Below, one piece after another: positions 26,330 to 38,855 of a DNA stretch of 64,000 bases (position 1 is its first letter; every line of letters begins with the position of its first letter). The stretch spans positions 438,089 to 502,088 of the forward strand of contig VZTI01000933.1 of the NCBI GenBank assembly GCA_013397865.1, given 5' to 3'. Origin of the DNA: Struthidea cinerea (Eukaryota > Chordata > Aves > Passeriformes > Corcoracidae). A program made the position numbers and the translations under genes. The notes below the pieces were generated by a model, which was not told the DNA's origin, made no database searches, and worked only from the letters and a program-made list of their open reading frames with translations.

Positions 26330-29300
26330 CTGAGGCATTGGTCACCAAACTTTATGGCACCACAGAGAGCACATTAGAACTGTACAACACCTTTCTGTGC
26401 TCACACTACTATTATCAGCACGATACTGAGGATTTGAGGCAGTGACCCAGGCATCTGCACTCACAGAATGTGCCAACACCTGGATGTAAGCAGGTGGCAC
26501 TGCTGGGTGTGCCACTCCTCCAGAGGGACACGTGGGGAACCCCATCTCAGCAAGGCCCAGTGCCTCTGGGTTATTCAGAAATTAAAACCCTGAAGGGTTT
26601 AACAGCACCCGTCGGCAATACAGTCTTCTGCGTGGAGAAGACTTCTCAATTTGCAGCACAAGTCCAATATCAGAGGAAACCAGAAATAAAGCTCCACCCA
26701 AGACAGTTGTGTGCCCAGTCAGCGTTTCATTTCAGCGGTCAACACAAAGGAGGAGCGGATGTGAATTGTACCTTATCCTTCTATTTTGGGCAGGGCAAAG
26801 TAGCCAGTGTATCAAATTTTTCCAGCATCAAGGAGAGTTGTACAAACAACTGTGGTATCCCATGAAAATTAGGAAGCAGTTGGGAAGCTGGTGGCAAAGG
26901 ACAGAAGCCACACAACTTCCTCAGCAGAAATTTATGTGCCTGATAGGATCAGTCTCAGGAAGACTCTCACAGATAAGTCAAGCACAAGTTTCCCCACAGC
27001 CACATGAATGTCCATGATTTTCCTTTTTTTCTTTTTTTTTTTAAAAAAGGGACTATGATGAAAGTAAGATGTTATAACTGGAGGGTTTATCTCATCTTAA
27101 TTCTCCTCCTGAATCCTTTCCCTGCAGTTTATTTGCATTTTGTGATAGTTCCTGTGAAACAGGATATTGATTTATTCTAATGCACAACTAAAATAGTCAC
27201 GACAAGGAGATGGAGACAAAGAAAAGAAATTAAATATGTGAGATAACCCAACCATGCTTTGCAGATGTATAATGTTAAGTTCAATGCACAAGTGCTGGTG
27301 ATACATTGGATTATAAAACTCCAGAGTTCAATGAAGATTTTGGATAACAGCGGAGATATTGCTTCCTGACAGCAGTAAGAATGGACTAAGGGAGCAGAGT
27401 ATCTCCAGTGAAAAGCATCAGTTCCAGAAGAGATAATGAAATGCGGTATTAGTTGGCTGAAGGAGTACAACTGGAACCTTGCCTGCTGCTCAGTTCGACT
27501 GAAACCCATAGAGGTGGGTGCATTTAACCACGTGAGAACTGCCATGAATGAGGCTAAGGCTTTAAAAAATAGAGTGAAGGAGTTAATTGCACTTGGCAGG
27601 GGTGACTGATGCATGTACAAATGCATCAATGTTCTTTTCTGTCCCTCTCCAACACCATATAAATCTCAATAGCTGTTGGATGAATCAGCAGAAGAGAAGA
27701 CCTGAAAAATCAGTTTCTCATTGACTTAGGATCTCCAGGACTTAGTTCTTCTTTTTGCCTTTAGTGTTACTCAATATAGACGACTTGAAAATTAATTGGC
27801 AGTAAAATTCAATCCTTTTGGAAGTCTGAGCTTGGTTTCAAAGAAAAAATGCTCATTTAAAGCAAACATTTACTCATTCACTTTTCAGCAACTGGTTGCA
27901 TCTAAATGTGTGTGAACCCAACACCCAAAAACTGAACTAACTAAACTGAAACTTCCCTCAGGTGTACACGTAGAAGGACATTTCTCACTGAAGACACCAC
28001 AATATGCAAAGGTAATATTAATTTCTTAACACATCTTTTTCTACAACATTTTCCTATCTCGGGTGCTATTTCTGTTCATAATGTGATTATTTCACAGCAA
28101 CAAAAAACAGACAGTGTAATAAGGGATCAGTCACCCAAGTGGTGATCCCAGCATCACACAGGTATGAAAAGAGCCCTGGCCAATTTGCCAGCATTTAAAT
28201 AAACATGTGTAGTTATCAAACTGTGCTGCCATTTTTCTTGCATGATAAAAAGATGTCTGAAACCACTGGTTAAATTGTAGATGGTTCAGTCATAGAAAAA
28301 AGGCAAAGGACAAAGTTGTCAAATTCTTTGGAGACTGATGTGTCCTTGATACCCATGTGGGGCAAACCCACTGGCAGACAAGTGAAAAGAAAGTTTATGA
28401 TACATTCCTTTCCCCCCATAAAAGTGTGAGTAATTAAAACATATGTGCCTGTTGAAGCCTATAGTTAGGTTTTCTAACTATGTAAAAGCTATTAGTCATC
28501 AGCTTCCTCTATGTTATGAACTTAGATGTGAATTTAAACTGTTTTTTTAAGAATGTTTTGGCTTTGAATACACTTTATCTGACAAAATTTACACCCCTAA
28601 ATCCTTAAAAGTTCTGGAGAAGCCCTTCCAGAATTCCTCTCTTTCTTATTTTCCAACAGAAGCAGTAAGGTGGGCTTCTCTCTCTTCTTTCTGCCACCCA
28701 GCATCTCTGATCTCCGCCAGCTGAGGCAGAGTTGCAGCCCCTCACTAAAAAGGTGACCACTGCACCCTTGTCCACCACCTGCTGCTCCAGCCCTGAGAAG
28801 AGGAAGATGCTCTCTGCTGGCCTGTTCCTTCCTCTCCTCAGATGGGAAAAAGACATGAGGTCTTTCTGGAGAGGAAAAAGAGAACTAATTCTGCTGGGGA
28901 AAAGCTGCAAAGATGTGAGCCCTGAACATGAATCCTTAGGAAAAGGCTAGAATCCAAATTTGGTTCTCTAATTGTAGGGACCATAGGACAAATCTGGATT
29001 GAAGGCAGCTGGGGGAAGTAAGGGGCTCCAGGTGACTCAGTCAACAGAGCTGTTAATAAATGATGACTTTGTCAGATAAGGGACACAGAGACAAGGAACT
29101 GCCTGCTGCTCATCTGCACTCTGCTGAGAGAAAAGCATATTTGCACAGACCTTCTTTAGCACTTAGGAAAGGGGAAATTTGGGTTTCTGCTGAAAAATGA
29201 AATGCATTCTCTCCAGATCAGCTGCTGATAGCACTCTGTTCCTAGCAATAAGAAAAAGAGGGTTTAAATATTGACAGTATTTCTTATGATTTGAATGAGG

Positions 29301-30800
29301 AGTAGGGGGACAAGTTCCTTATTCTCCCTTTATCCTTTCCTACTTGAATTTTGCTTTTCTTCACTATGCTTCTGTCCATTTAAGAAACAAAGAAAATGAA
29401 TACTTCCTCAGTTGAAGCAATATGCTGTCCCTGATTTAGTACACATTTGCAAATTGTCTATTTGGTTTTATCTCCTTGCTTTCCTAATTCTCCATTTTGT
29501 TTGATCTGCAGTACACAGGAGGCTGGTAGGATTACAGGAAGAAAATGAGCTGCGTAATGCAACCTGAGGAGGGTGTGGCAAAAGGGGACTTACTGGCAAA
29601 TTGATCCAAAGGGATTATTTTAAAGTCATCTTTTCTAAAGCTCTATTTTAATGGGATTAGACAGATGTCTGATACATATTTGATTTCAGCAACCTTTTAG
29701 AGACCCTTGCCTGCCTATGATAACTCTGTGCTGTAAAGGATGCTGCAGCTATGATATTTGTTTTATTTCAGGGTAAATTCCATGGGAAAGTAGGATATTT
29801 TAAAGCTGTGAAAATATGTCAAGAAATCAGAAAATACCCATCATAAGGCTTTATAAATATCCCCTTTCTTCTGTTTTTTTTCTTTTTACTCGTCATTGCA
29901 GCCTACAGTTGCAATATCTATGGGAGTGCTAAACTTTTCTCTTATACAGGAGACTCACATACTTTATCAGATTTTACGTTTCTTTTAAATCTACAGTAAT
30001 CTCATTGGCATAATTTATGTTTTAATATAATTATTTTAATTCACTATAGACTCTAGCTATATTTAAACTGACTTAGATACCTTGGTTGAGATCTTAACTC
30101 TGGTGAAAACAGAGGCAAAATTACAATCCCTTAATTTCCCACCTCTCTAAGTAATACTTTAATAGTCTCAGCGCTTACTCAGGCATTTTTCTCACTTTCC
30201 TCATGCTCTGCATACAGCCAAAAGATGAAGCATGGTGTCCCACTGGATAGCTCTCCATGAAGGGCTTGTCCTGCGGGATAGGTCCCCATGACTGCAGTTT
30301 GTAGGGACACACAAGGCAAAGCTGCTGCCAAGGCAGTTGGCAAGGCCCTGAAGTTGTTGTTGCCTTCATTAACTTTGTCACATTTTTCGGATGTTTGGTT
30401 CTGCAACATAAAAGTTTTCCTAAAGTTGCCATTGTTTTATATTAAAATCCAAGGAAAACTGTTTTAAGGGGATTTGAAGGCTACCTAACTGCATCCATTC
30501 CAACATGGAGGTAACACATGCGTGCCAATCCAACTGAGCTCAGCCCTGGTGCCTTTTTAGACAGCAGTCCAGTCCAGGTAAGGGCTTTCCAAAGGATTTC
30601 CCACTAAGAATGTCTGCTCCCACTGGGCTGCAGCTACTGAACAGGAACTCAAACTGACTGCAATTAGTTCTGTGTTAAATGTTAATTGGTGGATTTGGCC
30701 CCAGGGTTTGCAACCAGATGAGGGTCTTGCACCTATTTCACACTAAGAAAAGGATCCAGGTAACTCAGAGGAACACTTTTGTTTCTCTCCTTTCTCTTCT
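26330..30800. other. Unique noncoding DNA, possible conserved noncoding blocks
   Basis: No gene recognised. Two blocks, about 26560-26880 and 27180-27630, are of balanced composition with no simple repeats and read like candidate conserved noncoding elements. The second makes a 150-codon minus frame (27177-27629) that I cannot match to any family; its hydrophobic runs reflect T-rich codons rather than a clear membrane protein. The rest is AT-rich with nothing interpretable. Confidence 0.45.
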
Positions 30801-33800
30801 CCAAATGTACTTTATACGGTTTGGCTGAGCAATCGAGACTGTGGGGACAGGAGAAGAAGCGTTTCACAGAGAATTGCAACATTATTGTGCAAAAACAGAG
30901 ACAAAATAATCCCGTTTATTTATTTAAATTTTCGTCTTCCATCTTTTTACGCAAGACTGAACTCGAGGTGAAACAAGGGTCCCAGAACAATGGCCTTAAT
31001 TTACTTCAAAAATGAGACACAAGAGCCCCATCGGCAGAGACAAAACAGGAGATGGGCTGAGAGGAGGTTTCAGTGTAATTAGCTATGCTTAATGTATTTC
31101 CAAATTTAGTGTGGGGTTCAGCTCTTCCAGTTCACCTTAAAAAGGTAATGGGGCCCTTCTAAGCTGCCAGAAAAGATTTGGCTCTGGCACTGAGGGGCCT
31201 CCGGTGCAGATTTACTTGTATCATTAGAAAAGCCATTTCCTTTTACGTGTGAGCCTAATGAAAGTACACTTAATTTGTAATTTCGTATAATTATAGATCT
31301 TGATGAGATAGATGAATGCGAATTCAGTATCAGCTTGTGAGTTCATCATTCCTTGTATCATCCATTTCTCAATTATCTCTAATGGTTGTCTTCAAGAGAT
31401 TTATATCTTGTCATTTTCCTCCTAACCCATGGAACATATCCTTGCAGATCTGTACCACTGATTTCTCCTCAGGAGACCAATTTGTGACCCACACCAAGTT
31501 TCTGAAGGTTAGGCTTCTAAAATACTTCTGGACTATCTCAAACAGATAGAGGACAGCCATCTTTCCAGTTCATGGTGTTCCCACTTTTCTTCCCAATTCC
31601 AGAACAATAGCCAGGTACTCTAAGACTGATGCCTTCCCACCTCCCATTTCCATCCCCTTCCCTTCTTTGAAACCCTGCTCAAGACCAAATTAAGCCTCAG
31701 TAATACCGACAATTATTTCTTCATACACTTTTTTTTTTTTTTAATATACATTAGTACAATTTCCTAAATGTTCTGTGGTGTTTTGCAGGTGTCAGCTTTC
31801 TTTTTTCAACTTTCCTCTTTTGTCCTCACCCACAGTTCAATGGCAAAGTGACCTCCACCGTGGGTTCTGGGCTGTGTATCACAGCAGCCTTCTGGGTCTC
31901 TCCTTGCTCCTCTTATTCATGGTAATCTTTTTCTCATGGTCAGTTTTTTCCTTTTTTCCCCCCTAAACTGCTTAACCTACTCCCAGAGGCGATACTTACA
32001 AGAGGACTATAAGGCCTAGCAGTAAAAGCAAACATGAGGCATCAGGGGAGGGCCTCCATGCTTTTCAGAATTTGTTGCTGAATTTGTTCAGAATTTGTTC
32101 TTCAGGAAACTACGTGTATCTGAAAAATAACATGTTCTGGACAAAGACCCGCAGTTCCTCTCCCATAACTTTTCCATTAGGAAAGCGACTATCTGAATAA
32201 TTCAGATAAAAATAAAATTTTCAAAAATCCCACATTTCTAACCTCCCTTTCACCCTTTACATGGTCATCTCCCAGTACTCAGGGCACGGATTAATTTCCA
32301 TTTCGGAGTATGGAAGAAATAAGCCCACATATTATGGTGTTTTTTCTGTGCTCATTCATCTTGCTGACTTTCATCTTGAAAGCCTTCAGGATTAACTGAG
32401 AACATTTCTTTATGTTTTCTTCCTACTAAGGTGATGGAGGCAGTAGCCTTAGTAGAAACAAATTCTTTTCCATCAGAAGGAGAGGGGTTCATAACACAGT
32501 TCTATTTATCATCCTCCAAAATAAGAAATACTGCAGCTGCTTGGCCTGCCACTTTGAAATGTTCAGAACCAATCATGCTTTGTCATTACAACACCCACCA
32601 TTATCTGCTAGACCAGGAAAGTATCTCCATGCTCTCATGATAAATATTTTGGTTATGAGTATTGTTCTTTTTGCCCTGTATGATGCAACTGAGCTCCCTT
32701 AAACATCCATATATTGTCAGGTACTCCAGACATCTATCAGCATCCTACCTGTTTACAGAAATGCTTGGAGAATTGTTTCCCTAAATTTAATAAATATAGT
32801 TTTATGAAACACCTGAATAAGGACTGCTTAGAGATGTGCAGATTTAAACAGGTGAAAAGACAGAAAATAAATGTAAGGCAGATTCTATCTTACAGTGCAA
32901 GAAAAGATAGAGGTGACTTTCCATCACCCATTGATCAATCCTTACTGTACTGCAAATGCTAAAGTAGTTTTGCTCAGTTTTATGAGCAGTGAGCTGGTTA
33001 CTCAACTCTACAAAAGGCTGAGCAAACATAAGGAGGGAGCAGAGCCTTTTCCAGGCAGAACTACTTGACAGGAGTGGCCTTGCCCTGTCTCAGAGAAACT
33101 GTGATTGATGTAAGAATAACCCCGCACCAAAACCCACAGCATCACTCTACACTTCCAGCAGCTCCTAGGAAATAAGGTTTCCCAATCTACTTAAGAATGA
33201 GGTGGAAATTGCAGTTCTCAGGCTCATAGGGCAAAAAGATTCCCCAAGGGCTCTCATAACCTAACTTCATTGCTAAATGTGTTCATGTTTGGATGGTATT
33301 TAGAGGAAGTTCTCATGAGAATAAATTGTGAGCCCTTCAGTGCCTGGTTATCACACACTGACCTAGGTGGGATCTTGCCCTTGCCAATGAATATGAACTT
33401 ACAAGTGGGCAAAGGCTTGTCATCACACTCTCACCTGCCACAGAAGTCTGGTTTCTAGCTTCAGATGTCTAAACTTAAAAATGCTTGAACAGAAATGAGG
33501 CATAGTTCAGAGAGATACAAGCACTGATTATAAGTACGGCTACATAAATGAATAATTACCAGAACAAAAAAAAAATAAAGGGAAAGAATAAGAATTTTGA
33601 ATGAAGTTTTCATTACAAGGTAGGATATAAATATCAATATCGTTTTTGTTGAAAAGGCATTTACTGCAGTGTTTCTTAGCTTAGTAGTAATTCTTGGATA
33701 TACCTGGCTGAAAACTTATGGAAAACATTTTGAAAGAGAAAAACTTGAGGTTGGGTCCACGATCACTACATTTCCACAATTCTTCTTTGGGCAACCCAAT

Positions 33801-36800
33801 CCAACTTCCTCCCTCTAGAACATCATCTGCTCCTCTTCCCTGCTGCAACCCTGATGATTAAATAGAAGCAGCTAAGGAAAAAAATCTCAAATAATTGCAA
33901 AAAGAGGTTGTATAGTTCTTGAGAACTGCTCAGATACTAACAACAGTACACAAGACTAGATTTGGGAGCTGGGTAAATCTCCAGCTTCTAAATGATGTCT
34001 CTCTTCTGCAGTAAAATAACTGCATGTGTGAAGAAACAGAATGAGAAGTGATTTTTTTCCCTTGAACTGAGAGAAGAACTACTCAAGGAATAAGAAGATC
34101 AGCAGAACAAAGAGATTCCATGAATCACAATTTCCCCTGCTTTATTTTCCTTTTTCCCTTTATAGAGTGAAATTATCAAGCATGCAGATAGCTTACCTAT
34201 GTAATGTTTCATTTCATTGGTTTTTTGAGAGAAGGCAATGGAGGAAAAACAAAATAATCCCACCTTGCCCGTTGTATGGTAACTACACTGCAACATGGAA
34301 GATTTAGAAAGGGGAGCAAAAACTGAAATGTTTAGAAGATTGCAATGCATGGATGTGTATGTACAAAATAATCCCTTGTCTAGGAAGTGATCTTGTTCAC
34401 TTTTCTTTGTTAAAATCTGGTGCAGACAAGGCGATTTCTAAGTAAAGCAGCAGCAATAATCCTCATCCCCCCCAACTGCCACGTGTTTTTCCAGCTGTTT
34501 GCATAGTAGGAATTTCTTCTGGATTTTCTGACCTCCCCACAGAGCTCATCATATGGATTTCCCTCCTTTTAAATAGCTTTGTTTTAGCCTTACATGCAGT
34601 GTTATTGCCAGTACTGGCACACAGCAGCACCTTAGACTATAACAAGGTGTTAGTTTCTGCTTGTTTCCATCCCTGCCGTAGTCACTGGTGGGGATAATTA
34701 CTGTGCTCCTTTCTCTGGCCCCCTTTCCTTTTGAAACCCATTGTTCCAACTTCTGGCAATGCAGGAAACAACTCCAGGTGCTGGCATCACCTACAGTTTG
34801 CTGTTGCACTGCTCTGACTCTGTTTCCAGGAGCTGCTTATTCCATCTCTCAGCTGCCCTGGGAAGAGGTTGGAGAGCAAAGGGAGGGCTATGGGAACCAC
34901 AGGAACTCTCTCTGGAGAGGCAGAACTCGTTGGGTCATTTTGTGGGGAAGTCTCACTGCTTCCAGTGATGTGGGTTTCACACTGTTCTGTAACTTTATAG
35001 CTCACATTTTACACCTTCCTCAGGTAAAGGCTGGGAAGAGCATTTGAGTTGCCTTTAACTTAATTTCTTTAGTTAAGGGTTTAGGAAGGAAGAGAAAGCA
35101 ACCAATGGTTGTTTGCATCAGTCAAGTCAGTGAATAAATCCTATTCTGACAAGATAGCCCTCTTTGCTTTGAATCACACTCCTACTCCTTTTAACCCTTC
35201 CTTATTTATATAGTGCTTGGGTTCTTCTCTGTCACTATCTTACCAGAAAGTGGGAAAAAAATTCAAAAGCAGAGTGTAAAAAAGATCAGATACAAAAGTC
35301 ATGTCTGGCATGAGATATGACATCATCACTATCCTGAAGTCAGCTTAAACCTGTCTTTCTCTTGAAACAGTGGGCTCTAGAAAAAGCCCTCAAGCTCAAT
35401 ATTACTTTTAACTTTTTTAATCCCCACTTGCTTTAGCACAGATCTGACAAAATGTTCTGCTAGTGCTGAACTCACTATTATTGAATGATTGATTGGCAGA
35501 TTTCTCCTGTCTGAGACAGGGTGGCTGCTGCTCAGCCTGTGAGCCTTCGACTGAGAAAGGACACATGGATTTAAAGATGCTTTGCTCTCCAAAGAGCCTC
35601 TTTATTACCCTGCAGCTCTTCTGACACTTCAGAAATACAAAGTCAAGTTTCCACTCTGCCTTTTCACTATTTGGAATGGTTGTTTCGTTGCATTTTGGCT
35701 GCAAAAAGGATTGCAGTTCAAAAGTAGCACCAACTCTATTAAATGGTAGATAGCTGTTAATCCACACTCTTGGGCACTGGTGTCCCAGAGCACAGAAGTG
35801 AGGAAGGTTGGGATGGCAATGGGAGAGCAGTTGGGTTGAAGACAGATCTTTTACACCTCAAATCCTCAATGAAGCCTTGGCAGTGGAACCAAAGGAATGT
35901 GTGATTTCTGCCAACCTCAAAAATAGGCTTCATTTATGACAACTGGATCTGAATTGAACTTTGCCGCGGGGTTGGGCTAAAATCTTGTTCTGCTTTCATC
36001 TCTTTTCTTCCACATTGCTATTCCATAAACTATAGTGGCCCCAAAGATGTGGGATAGGAAGATCACCTACGGCACTTCAGAAGAAAATCTACTTCCCTTC
36101 TTCTGGAAGAACCATTGAAATGGATGCTTGAGATCCATGGAGACTTTCTTCAAGTCCATTTCCACAGAGAGCCATCCCAAACGCCAGCTGCTGCATTTGT
36201 GCCAGAATGTTTAATAGATTTAGCAGTGAAGCACATATGAAGAGGTGGCAACTGAGCTTTTCTGGATTCAATCTGCTGCAGACCCGTCTTTATGAACTGG
36301 ACCATTTAGCTTCTGTGTACCCCCTCCAGAAGCAAAGTATGCTATTTCAGTGCTGAGATTATTAATTTATGACTAGCACCTCCCATTTCATAAGCTGTCA
36401 GCTGCTATTTAAAAGTACTTTAAGTAAATATATATTCCACTCATATGTATTCAAATTTTGCTAACTCAGAGCTACTGTCACAGTGGTTAGTTCATCCATT
36501 ATTTACATTAATAACAATAAAAAATATTATTCTTCAGCTTCAGCATAGCCTGTATTTAAGTATTTTTAAAAGTTTGGCAAATGTTAGCCCTTACACAACT
36601 CCAAGTCTGTAAAATGTTTTCATACCTGTGAAGAATGTGAATGCCAAATATAGCAAGTAATTTCTCAGTATCTGATACTTTCTAGCTTATTGTCCTTCCT
36701 GATAACCATTATATTTTATTGAATTTCAAGAAGCAACGAAAAACTGGAGGTAGAAAATACAAACCAAGGTTGTTTATGTGTGACAGAATAAAAGGAAAAT

Positions 36801-38739
36801 CTAAGTGAGGCAGACTACAGCTTAACTGGAGCTTGGCAAGCAACAGAGCATTGGTGCTCTTCTGTCCCATGACAATACTTTTATTTTCAAATGTCTTGAT
36901 CAGATACAGCACTGAGAAACAACACAGTGTGCGGAGGCAGCCTAATTAGTTCATTAGTGAGATTCATCATTACATCAGTACAGTACCCAAGCTTCTGCTG
37001 TTATCCACCCAAGAAAACTAATTCAGTTAGATGGGGATTTTTTTTTTTTTAATTAGTATACAGCTTTCACCTTTGACCTCATACTTGATAAGTCACATTT
37101 TAGACACCGTTGGTGAAGAAGGGAAAAGAATAAACAATGTTGATTTATGTGTTTAGCAATGCTAATGGTCTTTTCTGGAATTGGGAAGAGAGATCAGAAA
37201 TGAAAGAAAATTTCCAAAGATTGGTTTACGCTGCCATGTTTTTGGTAACTGAAAAACCTCATCATTTTTCATTTACATTTTTCCTTGAAAAAACATGGCT
37301 GGACATCATGTTTTGCACTAACTCCAGCTGCAGTTTATTGCTCTCTGATAATATTTTTGGTTGCAAGCTGTCAAGCTAGAAGTTTTTTACTTCTTTCCTA
37401 ACATTTAATGGAAACACACAATTATTTGCTGTTTTATTCTCCTCTGGCTTTAGTTCTCTGCCATCTTTGCACAGGTACTTCACCCCCTGACACCCCAAAC
37501 AGATCTATGACAGGTTGAAAGAATTGCAGTACCCTGCAATGAAAACCATAAGTGTTATCAGACTTAAATCTATTTTTTCTTTTTTTTTTTCTTTTCTTAT
37601 AAAATCTTTTTCAAGTGAACAGCTGTATAGCACATTTCAGTGTTGAGCTCTGAGGTCCTGCACTCCTTTACAGCATGCTCAGAAAGAAAGCACATAGGCC
37701 CAAGAAAAGTGATTAGAATGTTCAACCACACAAAAGATTTTGATATAAATATTTGCAAAAGACCAGAGCTAGAAGACTGAAAGGGAACAGGATATAAAAG
37801 AAATACCTTAACTTTAAAACTGTGTTTCAGTAAAATAAAGCTCTGGTTGAACACCATGTTGGAATGCTGAGGTGCTGTGATAAATGGAGGCCTCAATTCT
37901 GTTTCACCTGCAGGAAAGGGAAACAAATTCTTTGTAATGCAGTTTATTAAAATGCTGATTTTGACTTTTTGCCTATGATGGGGCAATCTGTAAGAGAAAG
38001 TAATAAGGCAGTGAAGCTTTGAATTTTAATATCTCTCTTCCTCTTCTTCCTTCCCTTCATGTTTTTCTCCCCTCCCTTGGCTAACATAGAATTGGATGAC
38101 TGTGACTCAAGCACGTACGAAATTAGAAGGCTTGTACAAAATTAAAAGGCTTAGCCCTGCCTGCTTCTCTATTTACCTGTGTAACTCTATACATAAAAGC
38201 CTCAATAGTCCCAAGAGCAGGTTCTCTCAGAGTACCAGTGGTGTGGCTGTGTGACTCCTCCAGGAAATTGTCTTGAATTGATGATCTTCAGTCATTGTGT
38301 AGGAAAATCAATTTGAAATAGATTTCAAATTAAACGCATTACACTTGGTGTAATTTCCTGATGTCTATTTCTTCTTAGTGGCTCATGCTTTGGATTACAG
38401 GTATAATGTCCCACAGAAGTGGCCTCTAGTGAATTTAGAACAAAATGAAGTAAGAAATATCTTCCAAATTGTGTATTCAGCAGGATATTTAAATTGAAGG
38501 TATTGATTTTTTCCAGTCAAGTGTCACGCTAAAAGCAAATTCAGGAAGACAATTGCTGTAAAACAAGCAACCAAATAAACCAACAAAAAACCAACCCTGA
38601 AGACTCTGGGCAGAAAAAACTTCATTGATATTAATAATATTCAATTTTAAGATCACTGTCTTGGGACTTCAGCACAGGAATGGAGTGCTGTGGCAGAAGC
38701 AAAGAAAAAAAAAGCGTGTGAAAGAGGAGCGTCCCAGGA
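30801..38739. other. Unique noncoding DNA, possible conserved noncoding blocks
   Basis: No gene recognised. Candidate regulatory-looking blocks are about 31040-31310 and 36915-37060, both with TAATTAG-type homeodomain core words. A poly(T) run is at about 31729-31742. A short triplicated word GAATTTGTT occurs at about 32068-32099. A 19-bp tandem duplication is annotated at 38115-38152. No interspersed repeat was recognised before the MIR-like relic at about 38740. Confidence 0.5.
38115..38152. repeat. 19-bp tandem duplication
   Basis: GTACGAAATTAGAAGGCTT (38115-38133) is followed directly by GTACAAAATTAAAAGGCTT (38134-38152). The two units differ at two positions, so the duplication is not brand new. 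Confidence 0.9.
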
Positions 38740-38855
38740 TCTTACAGTCCTGGCTTAGCCAACGACTTGGTGTACGACCTTGGATAAATCACTGGTCTGA
38801 TTACATCTCAGGAAATCAGCTGGAAAACAAGCATAAAGCCTGGCCTCTCTGACAA
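38740..38855 (+). mobile_element. MIR-like ancient SINE relic
   Basis: The core 'cagtcctggcttagccaacg', then 'gtgtacgaccttggataaatcact' and 'tctcaggaaatcagctggaaaac', follows the order of the conserved MIR core (cctggctctgccact, tgtgaccttgggcaagtcact, ctcagtttcctcatctgtaaaa). MIR-type tRNA-derived SINEs predate amniote radiation and survive as scattered relics in birds. The assignment is from memory of the consensus and the boundaries are approximate. Confidence 0.5.

Noticed and set aside
33780..33860. 'gggcaacccaatccaacttcctccc' looked like part of CR1
   Set aside because: Neighbouring CR1 landmarks are missing on both sides and the match is too short.
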